Source: UBA10649 sp963842725
Lineage (GTDB): Bacteria; Actinomycetota; Actinomycetes; S36-B12
Direction of reading: 5' to 3'
Assembly (NCBI GenBank): GCA_963842725.1
Contig: CAWJHN010000003.1
Span: 1-64,000, forward strand
Length of the DNA stretch: 64,000 nt
Part shown: piece by piece, positions 26,306 to 36,726 of the stretch
Numbering within the stretch: position 1 is the stretch's first letter
How the letters are laid out: each line of letters opens with the position of its first letter
Notes under the pieces: model-generated
Database searches by the model: none
Told to the model about the DNA's origin: nothing
Seen by the model: only the letters and a program-made list of their open reading frames with translations
Position numbers and translations under genes: made by a program

Positions 26306-27225
26306 ATGGGCGGACGAGCCGGGCCGGATCCCGATCTGCCGGGCGCGTTCAGCGCCGAGCAGGCCATGGCCGCCGGCCTGACGCGCGATCAGATCCGTCA
26401 GCGCGTGCGGTCCGGGACGTGGCTGCGCGTCGGCACGGGTCACTACCTCCGGTCGGCTGCGATCGGCAGCCGCGAGCTCGACCTGTTCGCTCGGGAGCGC
26501 GTGATCCACGCGGCCCGGGCGGCAGCGGCCGCGCGACGCAACCGCGAATCCGTCATCGCCTTCGAGAGTGCGGCCGTCGTGCATCGGCTCCCCGTGTGGG
26601 GCCGGCTCCCGGCGAACGTCACCGTGATCGTCGGCCCGGGCAGATGGACGGGCCGGCGCGGTGGGACGACTCGGCGGTACTCGTGGCTGCCGCCTGAGCA
26701 TGTGCAGCGCGAACCCGTGCCGACGACCACCCCGGCCCGAACCTGGCTCGACCTCAGCCGTACTGGCTCGCTGGCCCAGGCCCTGGTCGTCGGCGACGCC
26801 GCACTTCGTCAGGGGGTCGCGCGGCTCACCGACCTGTCCGAGGTCATCGACACAGCGGACGCGTTCAACGGTCTTGGGCGGGTGCTGGCCGCACTCTCCC
26901 ATCTCGACGCACGACGCGAGTCGCCGCTGGAATCCGGCTCGTACGCCTACTTCGGGCAGCATCGGCTGCCCCTGCCGCAGATCCAGGTCGACTTCTTCGA
27001 CGACGTCGGGCATCTCATCGCCCGGGTGGACTTCTGGTGGCCCGAGGCCGGGGTGATCGGGGAGTGCGACGGACGCGTGAAGTACCTGACCGGCGACGAC
27101 CTGTACGCCGAGAAGTTCCGGATCGCTTGCGGGCGCTCGGACACCGGGTGGTTCGGTGGGGTGCGGCGGATCTGCGCAACCCAGCGTTGGCCGAGCGACT
27201 GGCCGTCCTCCTACGTGGGCGCTGA
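26306..27225 (+). pseudogene. AbiEi-like wHTH plus DUF559 protein, frameshifted
   Basis: The N-terminal part (FSAEQAMAAGLTRDQIRQRV...) resembles the winged-helix domain shared with AbiEi antitoxins. The C-terminal part (VDFWWPEAGVIGECDGRVKY) is a DUF559/Vsr-like nuclease core. Near 27118 the reading frame breaks: the expected end (LRALGHRVVRWGAADLRNP) continues in another frame and stops at 27225. One inserted or two deleted bases would restore it. Without correction, translation runs on as unrelated sequence. The corrected stop codon is the first three bases of a 55-bp palindromic repeat. No partner toxin gene is adjacent. Confidence 0.75.
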
Positions 27226-27277
27226 CCTGCCCGCCGCGTCATGGATGCCGGCCGTCAGTGACGCCAGGGGCAGGTCA
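27223..27277. repeat. 55-bp palindromic repeat, copy 2
   Basis: Same architecture as the copy at 6936-6990: TGACCTGCCC, GCC, GCGTCA, a 17-base loop, TGACGC, CAG, GGGCAGGTCA. Here both ends serve as stop codons, TGA for the frame-corrected gene on the plus strand and TGA (read on the minus strand) for the gene ending at 27275. It fills the whole gap between the two convergent genes. Confidence 0.8.
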
Positions 27278-28054
27278 ATGCGGGACGGAGACGGCGTCGG
27301 CACCTATCGCCAGCGCGGTCGAGTGCCAGACCACGAACTCCCGCACGCCGTCCGGCGTGCCGGTGGTGTACGCCCGGAGCGCCCGCACGTAGGCAGGGCG
27401 GCCCAGTTCGGCCATGCCGTGCTCGGGGATGCTGAACAGGGACGGATCCACGCCGCGTGCCGCCAGGACCAGGCGGACGGATGCCCGGGCCATCAGCCCG
27501 GAGCCCCAGGCGAAGGGGCGCACCGAGGCCAGTTCGGCGTGCACGATGGCCGCCACCATCAGCGCCGGCGCCGTGGTCGGCGCAGTGATCAGTCCCGCCA
27601 GCCCGGCCAGCCGGGCGGCAGCCGCGTCCGGGGGGATCGCCGACCCGAGGCGGAGCGGATCGTCGGCGGCGCCTCCGGCCCGCGGCCGCCCGAGGTCCTC
27701 GGGTGCCTCGAACCCGTGCGCAACGACGGCGTGCAGATGCGCCAGCACCTGCAACGGGGCCCGGCCGAAGACCTCGACCTGCGCCGGGACCGCAGCCGTC
27801 AGGCGCAGCGACGCCTCGAGGACGCGGCCCATCGGCGACGCGTCCGCGACGACCAGGTCCGCTCCGTCGATCGCTGCCGATGCCCGTCCGCCCCGCTCGA
27901 TCGAGGCGGCGGCAACCTCGGCAGCGCTGGCCCGGACGTCACGCCGCCACAGCAGGGCGTCGATCCGGGAGCGGGCCGCGACCAGGGCGGCCGACATCTG
28001 CTCGTCGGCGGCAAGGGCGGCAAGCGGATCCGGGTGTTCGGCTGCGGCAGGCAC
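27275..28054 (-). CDS. Fic-like fold protein with degenerate catalytic motif
   Basis: A 259-residue protein, GTG start at 28054. Residues near 58-66 read ASAAIDGAD, reminiscent of the S-x-x-I-E-G segment of Fic N-terminal regions. About residues 180-193 read VRPFAWGSGLMAR, in the place of the Fic motif HPFxDGNGRxAR, with the catalytic His, the Asp and the Asn all replaced. If this homology is right it cannot carry out standard AMPylation. Position upstream of acs is conserved in actinobacteria, where it is often named only oxidoreductase or hypothetical. Its stop lies in the palindromic repeat. Confidence 0.6.
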   Translation of the reverse strand: MPAAAEHPDPLAALAADEQMSAALVAARSRIDALLWRRDVRASAAEVAAASIERGGRASAAIDGADLVVADASPMGRVLEASLRLTAAVPAQVEVFGRAPLQVLAHLHAVVAHGFEAPEDLGRPRAGGAADDPLRLGSAIPPDAAAARLAGLAGLITAPTTAPALMVAAIVHAELASVRPFAWGSGLMARASVRLVLAARGVDPSLFSIPEHGMAELGRPAYVRALRAYTTGTPDGVREFVVWHSTALAIGADAVSVPH

Positions 28055-28269
28055 AGATCGTCACGCTATACGCACCCCACGACCGGGGGGTGATCTCGTC
28101 CGATGCCGTGCTGCGCTACTCGCCGTCGTCCCCGCGGCGGGCTCCCCACCGGTGCCGTCGAGCACGGAGAGCCCGGGTCCGGACCCGCACCGGAGGCGGG
28201 AGTTCGACCCCGCCAGCCACCGGGATTTGGTTTAGTACAGAGGACACCCCGACGATCGCAAGGAGTGAC

Positions 28270-30222
<1,953 letters not shown>

Positions 30223-30263
30223 GGAGCCCCGGCCCGCCGACTCCGGCCCGTTAGGGTGACCGG

Positions 30264-31553
30264 GTGACCAGCACGGACCGACAGTTCCTGACGCGGCCCT
30301 CGCTGCCGCAGCGGGGCTGGCTGCGCGAGCAGCTGCGTGACGAGACCGTCGGCGGAGTCCTGCTGCTGGCCGCCGCGGCCGTGGCGCTCGTCTGGGCGAA
30401 CTCGCCCTGGGGGGCGTCCTACGAGGCCCTCGTCGACCTGCAGGTGGGCCCGATCTCGCTGCACCTCGACCTCCCACTGGGGGTCTGGGCCGCCGACGGA
30501 CTGCTGGCCGTGTTCTTCTTCGTGGTCGGCCTGGAGCTCAAGCATGAACTGGTCCTCGGCAGCCTGTCCCGGCCGGCCGAGGCGGTCGTGCCCGTCGCAG
30601 CGGCACTCGGCGGCATGGCGGTGCCCGCGATCGTGTTCGTGGTCGTCAACTCGACGATGCCGGCCGGCTCGGTGTCCGGCTGGGGTATCCCGATGGCCAC
30701 GGACATCGCGTTCGCGCTGGCCGTGCTCGCCGTCGTCGGCCGCCGGCTGCCGGTCGCGCTTCGGGCGTTCCTGCTCACGCTCGCGGTCGTCGACGATCTG
30801 GGCGCCATCACGGTGATCGCGGTGTTCTACTCCGACCACTTCTCGATCGTCTGGTTCGCGGCGGCACTGGCAACGTTCGCCGGCTACGCGTGGGCACAGC
30901 GTCAGCGCATCCGGTCCCCGTTCCTGTATGTCCCGCTCGTCCTGCTCGGCTGGTACTTCATGCACGAGAGCGGCGTCCACGCGACCATCGCGGGCGTCGT
31001 CTTCGGCTTCCTGACCCGCGTGCGCACGGATCCCGGCGAGGCGAAGTCTCCGGCCGACCGGCTCTCGCACCGCATCCATCCGATCAGCGCAGGACTGTGC
31101 GTTCCGCTCTTCGCCTTCTTCTCGGCCGGCGTCGACGTCCGCAGCGTGGGCTTCTCGGAGGCATTGAGCAGCCCGGTCGCGATCGGCATCATCGTCGGCC
31201 TCGTCATCGGCAAACCCGTGGGAGTCTTCGGACTCGCGTGGATCACGGCCCGCTTCACGCGAGCGAGCCTGAGCCCCGACATCGCCTGGCGCGACATCGC
31301 AGCAATCGGGCTGCTGGCCGGGATCGGCTTCACCGTCGCACTCCTGATCACCGAACTCGCCTACGAGACCGACGTGAATCTGCTCGACTCGGCCAAGATC
31401 GCCGTGCTCACCGCGTCCGTGCTGGCCGCCCTCCTGGCCTCCATCGCGCTTCTCGCCCGGAACCGGCACTATGCGGAGGTCTTCGCCCGCGAGGAGGCCG
31501 ACGCGGACGGGGACGGAATCCCGGACGTGTACGGCGATCCGACGGCCCGATAA
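30264..31553 (+). CDS. nhaA: Na+/H+ antiporter NhaA
   Basis: A 429-residue inner-membrane sodium/proton antiporter with about 12 TM segments. The transport aspartates D177-D178 are in TLAVVDDLGAITVIAVFYSD, and other NhaA blocks include FFFVVGLELKHELVLG and a GIGFTVALLITELAY segment near the C-terminus. The tail DADGDGIPDVYGDP is Asp/Gly-rich and resembles a calcium-binding or dockerin-like loop. GTG at 30264 is the start. The holin-family gene follows 30 bases later. Confidence 0.96.
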   Translation: MTSTDRQFLTRPSLPQRGWLREQLRDETVGGVLLLAAAAVALVWANSPWGASYEALVDLQVGPISLHLDLPLGVWAADGLLAVFFFVVGLELKHELVLGSLSRPAEAVVPVAAALGGMAVPAIVFVVVNSTMPAGSVSGWGIPMATDIAFALAVLAVVGRRLPVALRAFLLTLAVVDDLGAITVIAVFYSDHFSIVWFAAALATFAGYAWAQRQRIRSPFLYVPLVLLGWYFMHESGVHATIAGVVFGFLTRVRTDPGEAKSPADRLSHRIHPISAGLCVPLFAFFSAGVDVRSVGFSEALSSPVAIGIIVGLVIGKPVGVFGLAWITARFTRASLSPDIAWRDIAAIGLLAGIGFTVALLITELAYETDVNLLDSAKIAVLTASVLAALLASIALLARNRHYAEVFAREEADADGDGIPDVYGDPTAR

Positions 31554-31583
31554 CCTGTCGCTACCGACCACCCGGAGGTAGGC

Positions 31584-32015
31584 ATGCCCCCCCAGCCGCA
31601 ACCGTCCATCAAGGACCTGGTTCAGAAGACCGTCGCTGACGCCAAGCGCCTGGCCACGGCACAGATGGAACTCGCGAAGACCGAGCTGAGCGCCAGCGGC
31701 CAGAAGGCCGGCATCGGCGCCGGGCTCGGCATCGCAACGGCCGGCATCGCGGTCTTCGCCGTGCTGTTCCTCCTGGTCACCCTCGCCCTGGTCTTCGTCG
31801 CCCTGGGGCTCCCCGCCTGGGCCGGCTTCCTCATCGTGGCGGTGCTGCTCATCATCGCGGGCACCGTCACGGGGCTGCTCGCCCGCAAGCACTTCAACGA
31901 GGCCAAGCCGCCGAATCTCGCCCTGGCGGAGTTCGAGAAGACCAAGGCGGCCCTGAGCGGCACGCCGATCGTCGACAGCGCCCCTGGCATGGGTACGCCC
32001 ACCGTCGGTCCCTAG
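31584..32015 (+). CDS. phage-holin superfamily III membrane protein
   Basis: A 143-residue protein of the actinobacterial Phage_holin_3_6 (PF07332) type. A basic amphipathic N-terminus (to about 45) is followed by two TM helices at about 48-75 and 80-102, then a short hydrophilic tail. GGAGG lies 5 bases before the ATG. Despite the family name it is a chromosomal gene with a conserved position between nhaA and the hydrolase, and there are no phage genes nearby. Function is unknown. Confidence 0.85.
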   Translation: MPPQPQPSIKDLVQKTVADAKRLATAQMELAKTELSASGQKAGIGAGLGIATAGIAVFAVLFLLVTLALVFVALGLPAWAGFLIVAVLLIIAGTVTGLLARKHFNEAKPPNLALAEFEKTKAALSGTPIVDSAPGMGTPTVGP

Positions 32016-32018
32016 GTC

Positions 32019-32939
32019 GTGTCCCTACCCGAACCCGACGCGGCGATCCGTGCCTCCGGACCGTGGACGCATCGCGACGTGTCGGCGAACGGGGCCCGCT
32101 TCCACCTTGCCGACGCCGGCGACGGCCCCGCCGTCGTACTCCTGCACGGCTTCCCGACCTTCTGGTGGACCTGGCGCCGGCAGCTGACGGCGCTCGCCGG
32201 AGCCGGCTATCGCGCGATCGCCATGGACCTGCGCGGATACGGCGGATCGGACCACACCCCGCACGGCTACGACCCGCGGACCCTCTCCAAGGACGTGGCC
32301 GGGGTGATCCGTTCGGTCGGTGAGTCCCAGGCGGTGATCGTCGGGCACGGCTGGGGCGGGCTCGTCGCCTGGTCGGCCGCGGTGCTCGAGCCGGAGACGG
32401 TTCGCGCGATCGTCCCGGTGTCCATGCCGCACCCGCGGCAGCTTCGCCGATCGGTGATGCGCAACAGGCACCAGCGCGCGGCGATGGGATACGCCGTCCC
32501 CTTCCAGCTCCCGTTCGTACCTGAGCGGTCGCTCACCGCGAACGAGGGCGCGCGCGTGGTCGACCTGATGCGGGCGTGGTCGTATGACGAGTCCTGGCTG
32601 GACCAGGGCACGGGCGACACGTACCGAAGCGCATTCCTGCGGTGGCCCACGGCGCACACCGCGGTCGAGTACCACCGATGGGCGGGTCGCTCGTCGATGC
32701 GACCCGACGGCCTGTCGTACATGTCGCTGATGGAGGCGCCCCTCCAGCGGGCGGTCCTTCAGGTACATGGCGAGCACGACCCGATGGTGCTGCCCGGATC
32801 GGTGTCCGGCAGCGAACAGTACGTCCGAGGGGCATATAGCCGGATCGACCTGCCGGCCGGCCACTTCCCGCACGAGGAGTGCCCGGACGCGTTCAACGCG
32901 GCCCTGATCGGATGGCTGGACGGTCTCGGCGGGCAATGA
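32019..32939 (+). CDS. alpha/beta-hydrolase, epoxide-hydrolase-like, nucleophile missing
   Basis: A 306-residue protein in the position of M. tuberculosis ephE. The oxyanion segment LLHGFPTFWWTW and the GGSD block fit epoxide hydrolases, and the acid and base appear as D254 (HGEHDP) and H282 (AGHFPHE). The nucleophile elbow reads GHGWGG, with Gly111 where epoxide hydrolases have Asp and lipases Ser. It may therefore be catalytically inactive, or use a different mechanism. GTG at 32019 follows the previous stop by 3 bases; its own stop overlaps the next start as ATGA. Confidence 0.82.
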   Translation: MSLPEPDAAIRASGPWTHRDVSANGARFHLADAGDGPAVVLLHGFPTFWWTWRRQLTALAGAGYRAIAMDLRGYGGSDHTPHGYDPRTLSKDVAGVIRSVGESQAVIVGHGWGGLVAWSAAVLEPETVRAIVPVSMPHPRQLRRSVMRNRHQRAAMGYAVPFQLPFVPERSLTANEGARVVDLMRAWSYDESWLDQGTGDTYRSAFLRWPTAHTAVEYHRWAGRSSMRPDGLSYMSLMEAPLQRAVLQVHGEHDPMVLPGSVSGSEQYVRGAYSRIDLPAGHFPHEECPDAFNAALIGWLDGLGGQ

Positions 32940-33343
32940 GCGATCCGCGCCCCCGCGACGCCCTCGGACGCCCGCTCCCCCGCGACGCGCGGCCGTCCGA
33001 GATCGTGGCCGGTGTGCCCGAGCGCGCCGGCATCTCCGACGACGAGGCGTGGCACGAGGGCCTCGGCTACCTCGAAGCGGGGCTCCCCTTCCACGCGCAT
33101 GAGGTCTTCGAGATGCGCTGGCGCCAGGCACCAGCGGACGATCGCTCGGCGTGGCGGGCCCTGGCCCAGTGGGGCGCCGCGCTGACGCACGAGGCCCGCG
33201 GGAACCCCGTCGGGGCGGCGGCGCTGGCCGATCGCGCTCTCGGGACGCTCTCGGAAGCGACGCACGTGCCCGAGTGCGTCGACGTCGGCGCCGTGGCCTC
33301 GTCGTGTCATCGCCTGTCGGCGCGGACGGACGATCGCCCCTGA
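32936..33343 (+). CDS. DUF309 protein
   Basis: A 135-residue protein with the DUF309 signature AGLPFHAHEVFEMRWR near residues 47-62 and a helical C-terminal half. Function of this family is unknown. ATG at 32936 overlaps the hydrolase stop by 4 bases, so the two are translationally coupled. Its stop abuts the convergent marP stop with no base between. Confidence 0.85.
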   Translation: MSDPRPRDALGRPLPRDARPSEIVAGVPERAGISDDEAWHEGLGYLEAGLPFHAHEVFEMRWRQAPADDRSAWRALAQWGAALTHEARGNPVGAAALADRALGTLSEATHVPECVDVGAVASSCHRLSARTDDRP

Positions 33344-34540
33344 CTACTCCCCGTGGATCAGGCACGGGCCGGTGACTACCGGCTCCGAGGCCCTGATCCC
33401 AACGGCGAGGGCGTGCCCGAGCTCCTCGTTGGTCAGCGCGAAACCGGTGTCGCCGCCGAGTTCGCTCGCCCCGAAGACCATGCCGAGAACGCGACCCTCA
33501 GGATCGAGCAGGGGGCCGCCCGAGTTGCCCGCCTGGACCAGCGCCCGCAGGCTGTACACCTCGCGCTGCACCCCCGGCTCCCCGTAGATGTCCTCGCCCC
33601 GGGCCTCGACGATCATCCGGACGCGCGCCGGCTCGACGACATAGTGCCCTCCGAGCGGATATCCCGCGACGGCCGCCGAGTCACCTGAGCCGGCCGGCGT
33701 CGTCGAGAACGGGAGCGCGGCCGCCTCGAGTCCAGGGACGGACAGCACGGCGACGTCCGTGTCCGGGTCGAAGTACACGACGCTCGCGCGCAGCCGGACC
33801 CGTCCGGAGACGAAGTCGACGGTGGGCTTCGCCACGCCTGCGACGACGTGCGCGTTGGTCAGGACCCGGCCCGGTGCGAAGACGAAGCCCGAGCCCGTCA
33901 GCTTCGCCCCGCACTCGTCGACCTTCCCCGACACGCGCACGATCGAGTCCTGCGCGGCGACGACCGCGGGAGTGACCGCAGCCATGTCCGGCTCGGCGAC
34001 GTCGGGACCGGTGACCTGGCTGAGTCCGGTGAAGACCCGCGGCACCGACGAGGTGCCGACCAGGTCGCGCAGGTGCCCGAACGCGTCGCGAGCCGGGTCG
34101 GGCACGAGCGAGTCGAGGGCGATCAGGACGCGGGAGCCGGTCACCTGCTGGGCCACCGAGGACGACGGCAGGAAGGCCAGGGCGCTGGCGATGATCCACG
34201 CGACCAGCGCCAGCGCCAGCACGTTGAGCACCACCCCACCGACGTTGTCGAGCAGCTTTACGGGCCGTGCGGACAGCGACGCGTGGATGCGGTCCCCGAC
34301 CATCGAGGCCGCGGCCTGGCCCACCAGGGCGAACACCAGGACGCCGACGACGACGATCACGATCCGAAGGGACTCGGAGTCGACGAAGGTGACCACGACC
34401 GGCGGCAGCAGGAAGGCGGCGGTCAGGCCGCCGCCGAGGAAACCGGCGAAGGAGAGCAGTCCCGCGACGAACCCGCGGTGCCACCCGACGATCGCGAACA
34501 CCGCGATCGCCCCGATCAGGATCCAGTCGACGACGTTCAC
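33344..34540 (-). CDS. marP: periplasmic serine protease MarP
   Basis: A 398-residue membrane-anchored protease. Residues 1-125 form a CvpA-like region with four TM helices and the rest is an extracytoplasmic chymotrypsin-like domain. The triad is H231 (TNAHVV), D262 (DPDTDVAVL) and S340 (AGNSGGPL). C210 and C393 are placed like the disulfide of M. tuberculosis MarP, which senses oxidation and protects against acid stress. The gene follows nudL after 13 bases in the nth-nudL-marP order seen in mycobacteria. Confidence 0.93.
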   Translation of the reverse strand: MNVVDWILIGAIAVFAIVGWHRGFVAGLLSFAGFLGGGLTAAFLLPPVVVTFVDSESLRIVIVVVGVLVFALVGQAAASMVGDRIHASLSARPVKLLDNVGGVVLNVLALALVAWIIASALAFLPSSSVAQQVTGSRVLIALDSLVPDPARDAFGHLRDLVGTSSVPRVFTGLSQVTGPDVAEPDMAAVTPAVVAAQDSIVRVSGKVDECGAKLTGSGFVFAPGRVLTNAHVVAGVAKPTVDFVSGRVRLRASVVYFDPDTDVAVLSVPGLEAAALPFSTTPAGSGDSAAVAGYPLGGHYVVEPARVRMIVEARGEDIYGEPGVQREVYSLRALVQAGNSGGPLLDPEGRVLGMVFGASELGGDTGFALTNEELGHALAVGIRASEPVVTGPCLIHGE

Positions 34541-34553
34541 GTGTTCCCCGCGG

Positions 34554-35225
34554 TCATATCCGCTCCGGTTCGTCGGGCAGGCGGACGACCCGCGTCTCGT
34601 CCCACGGCACGGACCAGCCGAGCCGGTCGAGCAGACCCGAGATCAGTCCGGCGGTGAAGCCCCACACGAGAATGCCCTGCACCTCGAAGCCCGGGCCGAC
34701 GTAGCCGGACGGGTGCAGCACCCGGCAGCGGCTGGCCGGATCCGCGAGGTCGGCGAGCGGGACACGATGGACGCTGGCCACCTCCTCGGGGTCCATGGCC
34801 GAGACGGCGGTGGGCGTGTGCCACCAGGCCAGCACGGGCGTGACGACGAAGTTCGACACCGGCACCCACAGGTCGGGAAGGGTGCCGAACACCCGGACGC
34901 CGGCCGGCTCGAGGCCGGTCTCCTCGTGAGCCTCGCGGAGGGCGGCTCCGATCGCGTCATCGTCGTCGTCGTCCACGGCGCCGCCGGGGAAGGCCGGCTG
35001 CCCCGGGTGCGAGCGCATCGTGCTCGCGCGCTGGATGAGCAGGAGGTCGCGGGCGTCCCCGAACAGGATCAGGATCGCCGAGTGCCGCCCCTCGCCGTGC
35101 GGCGGGACATAGCGCGTCAACTCCTCGGCGGTGACCGTGCTCGCCATCTCTGCCACCGGACGCAGCCAGTCGGGAAGCGCGGCGACAGCCGCGGCGTCGA
35201 CCGCACCCGAGCGCGCCCACTGCAT
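34554..35225 (-). CDS. nudL: CoA pyrophosphatase-type NUDIX hydrolase
   Basis: A 223-residue NUDIX enzyme predicted to hydrolyse CoA or its derivatives. The family leader QRASTMRSHPGQPAFPGG precedes the NUDIX box, and the box core REAHEETGL is intact. The segment between has a run of Asp (DDDDDD), with Asp instead of Glu at the first acidic position. ATG at 35225 lies 2 bases after the nth stop, so the two are probably co-translated. A hydrophobic stretch near the C-terminus is part of the family fold. Confidence 0.88.
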   Translation of the reverse strand: MQWARSGAVDAAAVAALPDWLRPVAEMASTVTAEELTRYVPPHGEGRHSAILILFGDARDLLLIQRASTMRSHPGQPAFPGGAVDDDDDDAIGAALREAHEETGLEPAGVRVFGTLPDLWVPVSNFVVTPVLAWWHTPTAVSAMDPEEVASVHRVPLADLADPASRCRVLHPSGYVGPGFEVQGILVWGFTAGLISGLLDRLGWSVPWDETRVVRLPDEPERI

Positions 35226-35227
35226 CG

Positions 35228-35950
35228 CTACCCCCGCCCCGAGTCCCGCACGAGGCGGGCCGCCTCGACCGGATCGGTCGGCCCTTCCCCGAAGGCTGGG
35301 CACCAGCGTGCCACGGGACATGCTCCGCATGCCGGTCGACGGGCGTGGCAGCGCCGGCGACCGTGCCAGATCACCCGGTGGGACATGAGCGTCCAGTCCT
35401 TGCGCGGGAAGATGGCCTGCAGGTCGACCTCGACCTTCTCCGGATCGGCGTGCTCGGTCCAGCCGAATCGGCGGGCGAGCCGGCCCAGGTGCGTGTCGAC
35501 GGTGATGCCCGGCACAGAGAACGCGTCGCCGAGGACCACGTTCGCGGTCTTGCGGCCGACCCCGGGGAGCGTCACCAGGTCGGCGAGGCCTCCCGGCACC
35601 TCGCCATCGAACCGGTCGCACAACTGCTGGCCGAGGCGCTGGAGGGTCGCCGACTTCTGCCGGAAGAACCCGGTGGGCATGACGATCGACTCGAGTTCGT
35701 CCCGATCGGCACCGGCATAGTCCGCTGCCGTTGCGAAGCGCGCAAAGAGCCGCGGCGTCACCGAGTTGACGCGCTGGTCCGTCGACTGGGCGCTGAGGAT
35801 CGTGGCGACCAGCAGCTCGAGCGGCGTCGTGAAGTCGAGCTCGCAGCGTGCGTCCGGGTAGGTCTCCCCGAGGATCTTGACGATCCGGCGCGCACGTCGC
35901 TTCAATGCGGCAGGATCGTCCGCGACACCGGCGCTCGCAGAGGGGCTCAT
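35228..35950 (-). CDS. nth: endonuclease III
   Basis: A 240-residue DNA glycosylase/AP lyase that removes oxidised pyrimidines. The helix-hairpin-helix is LPGVGRKTANVVL with catalytic K134, the active aspartate is D152 in VDTHLGRL, and the C-terminal 4Fe-4S ligands follow the Cys-x6-Cys-x2-Cys-x5-Cys pattern. ATG at 35950 gives the usual N-terminus. It is divergent from crp with a 101-base gap and heads the nth-nudL-marP series. Confidence 0.97.
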   Translation of the reverse strand: MSPSASAGVADDPAALKRRARRIVKILGETYPDARCELDFTTPLELLVATILSAQSTDQRVNSVTPRLFARFATAADYAGADRDELESIVMPTGFFRQKSATLQRLGQQLCDRFDGEVPGGLADLVTLPGVGRKTANVVLGDAFSVPGITVDTHLGRLARRFGWTEHADPEKVEVDLQAIFPRKDWTLMSHRVIWHGRRRCHARRPACGACPVARWCPAFGEGPTDPVEAARLVRDSGRG

Positions 35951-36051
35951 GCCGCAAGGGTATGTGGGGCGAGTCCGCATCGGACGTGCGGTTGTCGCCG
36001 GGCACCCGTCATGCGACAGAATGCACGTGAGCGATCAGAGGAAGGGCACGC

Positions 36052-36726
36052 GTGGACGACGTCTTTATGCAGGCACCGCTGTTCGCGGCGCTTGATGCCG
36101 AGGGGGCGGCCGCCCTTCGTGCCTCGCTGACGGAGACCTCGGTGTCCAAGGGAGAGGCCCTGTTCCACGAGGGCGAGCCGGGCAACCGCATGTACGTCAT
36201 CCTCGAGGGCAAGGTCAAGCTGGGACAGACGTCCGGCGACGGGCGCGAGAGCCTCATGGCGGTGCTCGGCCCCGGAGAGATGTTCGGTGAGCTCAGCCTG
36301 TTCGACCCCGGCATGCGCACGTCGACGGCGACGGCCCTCACGGACGCCCGGGTGCTCGGCCTGGGCAATGACCAGCTGCGACCGTGGCTGGCCGGTCGGC
36401 CCGAAGTGGCGGCCGCACTCCTGCAGGCCCTGGCCCGCCGCCTTCGACGCACCAACGAGGCGATGGCGGACCTGGTCTTCTCCGACGTCCCCGGACGAGT
36501 GGCCAAGGCCCTCATGGACCTGGGTGAGAAGTTCGGCACCGTCACGCCCGAAGGCCTCATGGTGACCCACGACATGACGCAGGAGGAGCTCGCCCAGCTG
36601 GTCGGCGCGTCCCGCGAGACGGTCAACAAGGCGCTCGCCGACTTCGCCCAGCGCGGCTGGATCCGGCTCGAGTCCCGGCAGGTGCTGATCCTGGACGTCG
36701 AGCGTCTCGGCCGGCGGGCCCGCTAG
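36052..36726 (+). CDS. crp: cAMP-responsive regulator Crp/GlxR
   Basis: A 224-residue Crp-family global regulator. The cyclic-nucleotide domain (about 1-120) has the phosphate-binding cassette FGELSLFDPGMRTSTA, and the helix-turn-helix is MTQEELAQLVGASRETVNKAL near residue 170. GTG at 36052 has GAGGAAGGG upstream. Gene position and length match mycobacterial Crp (Rv3676) and corynebacterial GlxR. A matching site lies upstream of hppA in this window. Its TAG stop shares a CTAG with the convergent metallo-beta-lactamase-fold gene. Confidence 0.95.
   Translation: MDDVFMQAPLFAALDAEGAAALRASLTETSVSKGEALFHEGEPGNRMYVILEGKVKLGQTSGDGRESLMAVLGPGEMFGELSLFDPGMRTSTATALTDARVLGLGNDQLRPWLAGRPEVAAALLQALARRLRRTNEAMADLVFSDVPGRVAKALMDLGEKFGTVTPEGLMVTHDMTQEELAQLVGASRETVNKALADFAQRGWIRLESRQVLILDVERLGRRAR

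Noticed and set aside
26306..27225. Type IV toxin-antitoxin system suggested by the AbiEi-like domain
   Set aside because: No AbiEii-like nucleotidyltransferase toxin is adjacent; the wHTH domain here is fused to a DUF559 domain, a common stand-alone architecture.
31584..32015. Prophage signal from a holin-family gene
   Set aside because: The gene has a conserved chromosomal position and there are no structural, lysis or integrase genes near it.
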